A DNA stretch of 20,413 bases from CAYUNA01 sp047629355 (lineage in GTDB: Bacteria > Bacteroidota > Bacteroidia > Chitinophagales > Saprospiraceae): contig JBLHWU010000117.1 of NCBI GenBank assembly GCA_047629355.1, forward strand, positions 1-20,413, written 5' to 3'. Position 1 is the stretch's first letter. Each line of letters opens with the position of its first letter. Below, piece by piece: positions 16,252 through 20,413 of the stretch. A program made the translations under genes and the position numbers. Under the pieces are notes generated by a model. It had not been told where the DNA came from, made no database searches, and saw only the letters and a list, made by a program, of their open reading frames with translations.

Positions 16252-16417
16252 TAAGTACGTGACATTATTTATTGGGGTAAAATTTGAAAGTAAGATTTTT
16301 TCGATAGTTTTCTTTTAAAAATCGTTGCATGGTCTACATCACGGAACTATTTTTAAGAGGAAAATAGCGGAATAAAGATGTTTTCAAATTACCCCAATAA
16401 ATAGTGTCACGTACTTA
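16252..16417 (+). mobile_element. 166-bp long-hairpin element, copy 1
   Basis: The ends read TAAGTACGTGACA... and ...TGTCACGTACTTA. The inverted repeat runs 29 bp from each end with one mismatch and continues after a 2-nt gap through TTTGAAA. The interior has TTTTTT near element position 46, AAAAATCGTTGCAT (16317-16330) and ACGGAACTATTTTT (16341-16354). Both blocks occur in the copy at 19160-19324 on the other strand. If the outer TA is a target duplication, the element proper starts with AGTA. Confidence 0.8.
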
Positions 16418-16458
16418 TGTACTATATACTCATAAAAACTTGTAAAAAACCAAAATTT

Positions 16459-16495
16459 ATGTTCTAAATAATTGACAATCAATTATTTAGAACAT
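16459..16495. repeat. perfect 16-bp palindromic hairpin
   Basis: ATGTTCTAAATAATTG (16459-16474) and CAATTATTTAGAACAT (16480-16495) are perfectly complementary around loop ACAAT. There is no T-run of terminator type directly after it. It sits inside the CACATAG inverted repeat. Confidence 0.75.
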
Positions 16496-16604
16496 TTTAA
16501 AATTAACCTAAATAACTAAAATTAAACTGCAAAAAGCTATGTGGCTATGTGAAATTGCTATTGTGAGCTATGTGTTTAAAACGGCGTCTAAAGTCACCAC
16601 TACG

Positions 16605-16642
16605 AAAAAAGCCAACCATTGAAACATCAATGATTGGCTTTT
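16605..16642 (-). terminator. terminator of the rpsF-rpsR-rplI operon
   Basis: On the minus strand a stem of AAAAGCCAA and CATTGA blocks (16627-16642 with 16607-16622, one mismatch) is followed by TTTTTT. It lies 35 bp beyond the rplI stop. Confidence 0.85.
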
Positions 16643-16676
16643 ATATTTTAAGAACACGTCGAAACGCGCTTTAATC

Positions 16677-17120
16677 TTAATCTTGTACTACGTTAAAGTT
16701 GATACGGGTATCTACTTCTGGGTGCAATTTGATAACTGCTACGTAAGCACCTAATTCCTTTACATCCGGAATTTCGATTACTTTACGGTCAATTTCCATA
16801 TCTAATTGCTCTTTCAAAGCATTTGCGATTTGAATATTGGTAACAGAACCAAAGATTTTACCACTTGTACCAGCTTTTGCACCAATTTTCAAGGTGTTTT
16901 CGCTTAGTTTCTTAGCGATATTTTTGATATCCCCTAACAAACGCATCATTTTCTTGGACTGACGGTGTTCGTAATCCGCCAAGCGTTTCATGTTGGTATC
17001 ATTGGCAATAATCGCCATACTTCGTGGGATAAGAAAGTTACGAGCATAGCCGTTTTTCACTTTCACTACCTCGTATTGCCCACCTACTTTATCTACATTT
17101 TCTAAAAGAATAATATTCAT
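16677..17120 (-). CDS. rplI: 50S ribosomal protein L9
   Basis: L9 binds domain V of 23S rRNA at the base of the L1 stalk and helps keep the reading frame. The 147 residues match the usual length. The N-terminal domain has the signature VGGQYEVVKVKNGYARNFLIP and a long connecting helix follows (KRLADYEHRQSKKMMRLL...). The C-terminal domain contains GKIFGSVTNIQIANAL. It is the last gene of the rpsF-rpsR-rplI operon and is followed by a good terminator. Confidence 0.97.
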   Translation of the reverse strand: MNIILLENVDKVGGQYEVVKVKNGYARNFLIPRSMAIIANDTNMKRLADYEHRQSKKMMRLLGDIKNIAKKLSENTLKIGAKAGTSGKIFGSVTNIQIANALKEQLDMEIDRKVIEIPDVKELGAYVAVIKLHPEVDTRINFNVVQD

Positions 17121-17223
17121 CTTAAAGGAATTTGGAAAATGCTTCTTTTAAATGGTACTATATATAATAGTATCAAAAACATTTTCAGACTTACAAATTT
17201 AGACAGAAACATCTTTAAATGCC

Positions 17224-17262
17224 TACCGTGTGCCGTGTGTCGGTCACCGTATACCGTCTAAC
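17224..17262. repeat. degenerate heptamer array, CCGTNNN type
   Basis: The plus strand reads CCGTGTG, CCGTGTG, TCGGTCA, CCGTATA, CCGTCTA, directly abutting the rpsR stop. It therefore lies inside the ribosomal operon transcript, between rpsR and rplI. Confidence 0.7.
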
Positions 17263-17528
17263 TATTTCATCAAATCAGCCACATAAGGTAACATACCCAA
17301 GTGACGGCAACGTTTTACTGCCGTAGAAATTTTACGCTGGAATTTCAAAGAGTTACCAGTGATACGGCGAGGCAAAATTTTACCTTGCTCATTGATAAAT
17401 TGTAACAAGAAGTCAGCATCCTTGTAGTCAATGTGCTTAATACCGAATTTTTTAAATCGGCAATATTTTAGTCGCTGTGAACCAATATTAGGATTTGATA
17501 AAAATTTTATATCGTCTCTAGAAGCCAT
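17262..17528 (-). CDS. rpsR: 30S ribosomal protein S18
   Basis: S18 binds S6 as a heterodimer on the 30S platform. The 88 residues contain the family blocks KKFGIKHIDYKD, LLQFINEQGKILPRRITG and the basic C-terminal part KFQRKISTAVKRCRHLGMLPY. It lies 67 bp after rpsF and 141 bp before rplI on the same strand. Confidence 0.97.
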   Translation of the reverse strand: MASRDDIKFLSNPNIGSQRLKYCRFKKFGIKHIDYKDADFLLQFINEQGKILPRRITGNSLKFQRKISTAVKRCRHLGMLPYVADLMK

Positions 17529-17595
17529 AATGCTTAGAATTTTAATGTTGAAAAATAGCTGATGACATCACATCATCAAGTAAACCATGAAGATT

Positions 17596-18123
17596 TTACT
17601 CTTCCTCGTCCTTTGCTACTGGTGCTGCCGGAGCAGGTTTAGTAGCTGGTGCTGGTGCAGCAGCTTTAGGAGTAGGAGCTGGTTTTGCCGTTTGGTTACG
17701 GTCATCACGGTTGCGGTTGTTACCACGTCGATCATTACGTCCACCCTTCTCACGAACTGGCTTCACTTTTCTAACAATCTTTTTCGCTACACCGATTTTA
17801 CCATCTCGCTTGTCTTGGTTGTATTGCACAGCATACTTGTCCAATGATACGGTCAAGAAACGCATAATCGTTTCATCACGACGCATCTGCAATTCCATAA
17901 CAGCGATAAGGTCACCATTTTCAGCTTCAAATTCAACACAGTAATAAACTCCACTGGTCTTTCTGTTGATTGCGTAAGCCAATTCTCGCAAGCCTAATTC
18001 GTTCACTTGAACGATTGTAGCACCTGCCTTTTGAATCATGTCCACATACTTTTGAGCGGTAGCTTTGATATCTTTACCGTCTTGTACTGGATCCACAATG
18101 AATGTTACTTCGTAATTGCGCAT
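17596..18123 (-). CDS. rpsF: 30S ribosomal protein S6 with long disordered C-terminal tail
   Basis: S6 pairs with S18 on the 30S subunit. Residues 1-~110 form the normal S6 fold (MRNYEVTFIVDP..., ELGLRELAYAINRKTSGVYY, RDETIMRFLTV). The 175-residue length is well above the typical 95-135. The extra C-terminal part has a basic, Arg/Asn/Gly-rich stretch (GGRNDRRGNNRNRDDRNQ) and an Ala/Pro/Lys tail ending in EEE. Such extensions occur in several bacterial lineages, and this one may contact RNA. It is the first gene of the operon, with a good promoter and structured leader upstream. Confidence 0.96.
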   Translation of the reverse strand: MRNYEVTFIVDPVQDGKDIKATAQKYVDMIQKAGATIVQVNELGLRELAYAINRKTSGVYYCVEFEAENGDLIAVMELQMRRDETIMRFLTVSLDKYAVQYNQDKRDGKIGVAKKIVRKVKPVREKGGRNDRRGNNRNRDDRNQTAKPAPTPKAAAPAPATKPAPAAPVAKDEEE

Positions 18124-18174
18124 TTATAATAAAATTTGTTAATGTTCCTGATACGGATTAGCGATTGATTATAA

Positions 18175-18247
18175 GCCTTTTCTGTCAATCACAACCTTGG
18201 TATAATTCGTAAAAAGAACGGAATAAATATATTCTGTCAGAAAAGGC
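18175..18247 (-). promoter_or_regulatory. structured leader of rpsF, candidate autoregulatory element
   Basis: GCCTTTTCTG at the predicted 5' end of the transcript (18247-18238) pairs perfectly with CAGAAAAGGC (18184-18175). The loop is 53 nt and contains one CCG. S6:S18 leader RNAs that bind the S6/S18 dimer through an unpaired CCG are known in many phyla. This may be one, but I cannot confirm the fold. Confidence 0.35.
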
Positions 18248-18250
18248 GCG

Positions 18251-18258
18251 CAAAAGTA
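18251..18258 (-). promoter_or_regulatory. -7 promoter element of the rpsF operon
   Basis: TACTTTTG on the minus strand matches TAnnTTTG exactly. The transcript would start near 18245, giving a leader of about 120 nt. Confidence 0.6.
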
Positions 18259-18451
18259 CCTTTTTTCAGGGAGAATAAAAAATGAAATTTGCTTTTTTTT
18301 AAGAAAAATCGATTACTTCGGTTGGCAACCCATGCCTTATCTTCTTCCGCAGTTCATAATTCAACCCTAACTATCCAAAGCAGGACGATAAAAAAGGTTA
18401 TTTTTTTGAAGAAGTGGCAACCACTCAATGAATTGGGTAGCGTAATATAGG

Positions 18452-18615
18452 TAAGTAGAGTGACCTTAAATAATCGACACTTTTGACAGAGGATATTTTT
18501 TGTTTAAGAAATTTAAAAAATCCTTTAATAGTCCTTCTATTGAAGGCGTTTTTAAGTTTTTTAAACGGAAAATAGTCCTATCGAAAAGTGTCGATTATTT
18601 AGAGGCACTTACTTA
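18452..18615 (+). mobile_element. 164-bp long-hairpin element, copy 2
   Basis: The ends are TAAGTAGAGTGACC... and ...GGCACTTACTTA. The arms share an exact TAAATAATCGACACTTTT block and pair for about 40 bp with small gaps. The interior has ATTTTTT at element positions 44-50, AAAAAATCCTTTAATAGTCC near 64, and TTTTTAAG near 98, parallel in spacing to the copy at 16252. TA flanks both ends. Confidence 0.75.
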
Positions 18616-18639
18616 AGTAACACTTAGTTATTTGCTGCG

Positions 18640-19145
18640 AGTAATAGAAGGCAGCATACCCCCTGAAATTTTTTATCGTTACTAAATCACTCCGATAGAT
18701 TTCTTTTATTATTCCGACAACGACAAACAACCCAAAAAAGCTGAAAATAATCATCATTCAATCATGGTATTTCGTAAAAATCAACATGCCAAATGTCATC
18801 GACAATATCCCACCTGTTTTAATGATTTTTTTCCAAACTTGGCTTTCCGAATAAAATTCAGTGAATTGAATAAATAATAGCATTAGACTTCCACAAAGAA
18901 TAAGCATTGCGGTAATTGCAAAAGGGCGCGCGAGATTAAAAACACTATTCATCCCTTTTTCATTCATCAAATTACACCAAGTAATTATGAACTCAATCAA
19001 ACCCTACATCATCGATATTGGCTTGTGACCCTCCAGGATATAATGTTAATATCTAAAGATAAAGTATTCCAAAAACAAAAATTCCAACCAGTGGAATGCT
19101 ATTGATAAGTAAGATTTTATTTACTCTATTTTATTCCACTTTTTA
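18640..19145 (-). pseudogene. dead multi-pass membrane protein gene with several stops and a frameshift
   Basis: Read on the minus strand from about 19145, a degenerate start (KKWNKI...) leads to ILLINSIPLVGIFVFGILYL, a TAG, ILTLYPGGSQANIDDVGFD, then a TGA where Trp is expected, VHNY, and a one-base shift into WCNLMNEKGMNSVFNLARPF. This continues through two membrane segments to ...IFTKYHD, a TGA, and a further in-frame membrane helix MMIIFSFFGLFVVVGI. The pattern resembles DUF998-like integral membrane proteins of Bacteroidota, from memory. The 80-codon open stretch at 18758-19000 is only the surviving middle. Copies 2 and 3 of the 165-bp hairpin element flank the two ends. Confidence 0.8.
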
Positions 19146-19159
19146 AGAAAAATTGATTT

Positions 19160-19324
19160 TAAGTAAAAACGATTCAATAACTTGGGCCATTATGCTTGTC
19201 CTTTTCCCTTCTAAAAAACACAAAAAATAGTTCCGTAACGAAGGCTATGCAACGATTTTTTGAATTCTTTAGAAGAAAAAATTACGGCGCATTATGGTCC
19301 AACTTATTAAATCGTTTTTACTAA
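19160..19324 (-). mobile_element. 165-bp long-hairpin element, copy 3
   Basis: The left arm TAAGTAAAAACGATT... and the reversed right arm TTAGTAAAAACGATT... match at about 31 of 36 positions. On the minus strand the interior carries AAAATCGTTGCAT (19259-19247) and ACGGAACTATTTTT (19236-19223), identical to blocks of copy 1. There is no ORF. It abuts the 5' end of the dead membrane-protein gene. Confidence 0.78.
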
Positions 19325-19337
19325 AGTATCATTTTAA

Positions 19338-19532
19338 AGCTCTACGGTGAAAAGTGTGGGTCAATATGAGAAGCGAGAAAATCATAAGATTTTCGAGCTT
19401 CAAAAAAAACAGTACGCATTGCCTACGGCAATGCGGGAGGGGTTCTTGAGGGAGAGAAACGGTTTTGCAAAACCATTTTTCTCCCTCAAACTCCCTTTAT
19501 TAAAACTTACCCACAGTTTTCACCGTAGTGCC
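19338..19532 (+). mobile_element. 195-bp three-hairpin MITE-like element, copy B, with 8-bp direct repeats
   Basis: Terminal inverted repeats 19342-19361 and 19509-19528 match at 19 of 20 positions (CTACGGTGAAAA...). CATTTTAA occurs at 19330-19337 and 19533-19540, each 4 bp beyond those repeats, so it abuts the element on both sides like a target duplication. Hairpin 1 is at 19370-19401. Hairpin 2, CGCATTGCC/GGCAATGCG, is at 19415-19435. Hairpin 3 (19446-19489) has a 10-bp stem TTGAGGGAGA/TCTCCCTCAA around an inner GGTTTTGCAAAACC palindrome. No ORF fits. Confidence 0.82.
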
Positions 19533-19649
19533 CATTTTAATAATGGATGGTAAATTGCGATAATTTATTAAACCTCTAAGATTTAGTAAACATTACCTCG
19601 AATCGTTAGACTTCTTACCCTTTAAAAATACTCGTCTGAAATTTAGATT

Positions 19650-20148
19650 TTAGCAACCATTTCCCGTCCACTTCCTTTTCTTTTTGTAATCCATTCGCAT
19701 AATTTTCACCCCTGCTGCCCGTTGTTCTTCATAGCGTAAGGTTCCGTCTGCATTCCAGCCACGCTGCGTCCCTTCTTCCAAGCCATTGATATAATTTTCT
19801 TCAAAATATTTGGTCATGCCATCATCGTAATACCCGACGAATTTTCCATGCGGGATACCATCTTTAAAAGAAAAGTTGCGCTCTACATTGCCACTTTCTA
19901 TATACCAACCCATTTCTTTTTGTTTCAAACCATTGACAAAAGTGATTTCTCGATATTGATTGTTGTCTAAAAAATCATCATGACCACCCCGTGTAAGGTT
20001 CGTCATTAAAATAATACACATTAACACCATTTTCATTAACGACTTTTGGATGCAAATCGACAATACTTGGAGGAGTATTTTCTACTTTCGCTAAAACAGA
20101 TTGACCCAAAAATAGGATTAGAAAAATAAACTTAAAAAATAGGATTTT
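19650..20148 (-). pseudogene. frameshifted exported MORN-like (YwqK-type) repeat protein
   Basis: The minus strand encodes a signal-peptide-like segment (FIFLILFLGQSVLA), then KVENTPPSIVDLHPKVVNENG and VNVYYFNDEPYTG. It then shifts frame at a run of four C's (19987-19990, plus strand) into DDFLDNNQYREITFVNGLKQ and a series of ~20-residue repeats (GWYIESGNVERNFSFKDGIP, GKFVGYYDDGMTKYFEENYI, GWNADGTLRYEEQ). These resemble the MORN/YwqK repeats of surface or antitoxin-like proteins. Removing one base from the C run restores one frame. No ATG precedes the signal peptide; the frame opens after a TAA near 20150. The 3' 137-codon ORF (19650-20063) is what remains open. A homopolymer sequencing error could explain the shift, but not the missing start. 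Confidence 0.72.
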
Positions 20149-20260
20149 TTAAGTTTTACAATTTTTTGATATGAAAGATGTATCAAAAATAAGAACTGCG
20201 GTATCAAATTAGATAGTGCCACAAATGTGCACTTTTACAGTTTAGGTGCTTTTGTTCATC

Positions 20261-20388
20261 AAAGGGGTTTTTGTCCCTTAATACCCCTCCCGCGTTGCCG
20301 TAGGCAACGCGCACGGTGTTTTTTGAAGTTCGAAAATCTTACGATTTTCTCGCTGCTCAAACTTAAAAGAACCTTCGTTTACACGGTA
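20261..20388 (-). mobile_element. three-hairpin MITE-like element, copy C, one end unclear
   Basis: On the minus strand it starts TACCGTGTAAACGAAGGTT (20388-20370), as in copy A. It then has hairpin 1 with its far arm altered (20325-20356), a perfect hairpin 2 CGCGTTGCC/GGCAACGCG (20291-20311), and a GGGAGGGGTATTAAGGGACA segment parallel to copy A. The expected inverted repeat at the low-coordinate end was not found; that side may be decayed. Confidence 0.65.
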
Positions 20389-20413
20389 ATAAATCACTTT
20401 TTCAATAAATGGT

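Larger units (their letters stand above)
16181..16581. repeat. large imperfect inverted repeat made of CACATAG units, enclosing other repeats
   Basis: The left arm 16181-16234 and right arm 16531-16581 (reverse complement) share roughly 43 of 54 aligned positions. Both contain TTTCACATAG, CACATAGC and AACACATA segments. Between the arms lie the 165-bp hairpin element (16252-16417) and a 16-bp palindrome (16459-16495). No ORF lies inside, so it resembles a non-coding composite or nested repeat. This is the longest gene-free stretch before the ribosomal operon. Confidence 0.65.

Noticed and set aside
18301..18450. minus-strand peptide LNYELRKKIRHGLPTEVIDF resembling the HTH start of a transposase
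   Set aside because: It is too short, stops lie just upstream, and I cannot name a matching family. It may be a transposase relic, but this is not supported enough to annotate.
18758..19000. 80-residue two-helix membrane protein as a standalone gene
   Set aside because: Related sequence continues in frame or near frame on both sides of it, so it is the middle of a broken longer gene.

Overview
This window looks like chromosomal DNA from an AT-rich member of the Bacteroidota. The evidence is the TAnnTTTG-type -7 promoter elements, the lack of clear Shine-Dalgarno sequences, the rpsF-rpsR-rplI cluster, a Bacteroidota-type small protein usually misnamed 'ABC transporter ATPase', and abundant degenerate 7-bp intergenic arrays. 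Saprospiria (Lewinella/Haliscomenobacter relatives) is a guess from protein flavour only.

Layout. 1-371 holds no supported gene, only a long GTAGGGGCG-type inverted repeat. 372-2935 encodes a GMC oxidoreductase and its Tat-exported gluconate-2-dehydrogenase-like small subunit. 2932-3760 (minus) is a two-gene HNH cassette whose first gene carries an in-frame TAG. 3866-4384 (minus) is a membrane protein of unknown function. 4410-4604 is a three-hairpin MITE-like element. 4632-5882 (minus) is odhB, the E2 subunit of 2-oxoglutarate dehydrogenase. 6168-7007 (minus) is a MoxR-type AAA+ ATPase. 7392-10809 encodes a membrane-anchored CotH-like/beta-helix protein and a metallophosphoesterase-like lipoprotein. 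10819-11298 (minus) is the misnamed small protein. 11507-12781 (minus) is an NtrC-type response regulator without a DNA-binding domain. 13148-15370 is an oligopeptidase B-like lipoprotein. 15516-16079 is a DUF6580-like membrane protein. 16677-18123 (minus) is rpsF-rpsR-rplI. From 18300 to the right edge there are only decayed genes and repeats.

The most unusual content is intergenic. Four elements of 164-166 bp (7106, 16252, 18452, 19160) share a partly conserved centre and AGTA...TACT ends. Their ~40-bp arms differ from element to element, yet pair within each element. A second family of about 195 bp (4410, 19338, and a partial copy at 20261) carries three consecutive hairpins. One copy has near-perfect terminal inverted repeats and an 8-bp direct repeat abutting both ends. 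A compensatory base-pair change is visible between copies. One 165-bp element lies inside a larger imperfect inverted repeat built of CACATAG units, and two others bracket a dead membrane-protein gene.

Three genes are broken: the HNH partner (one stop), a membrane protein (several stops and a frameshift), and a MORN-like lipoprotein or secreted protein (frameshift in a run of four C's, no start codon). The right end therefore looks like a decay and repeat-accumulation zone next to an essential ribosomal operon. No CRISPR array, tRNA, rRNA or intact transposase was found.
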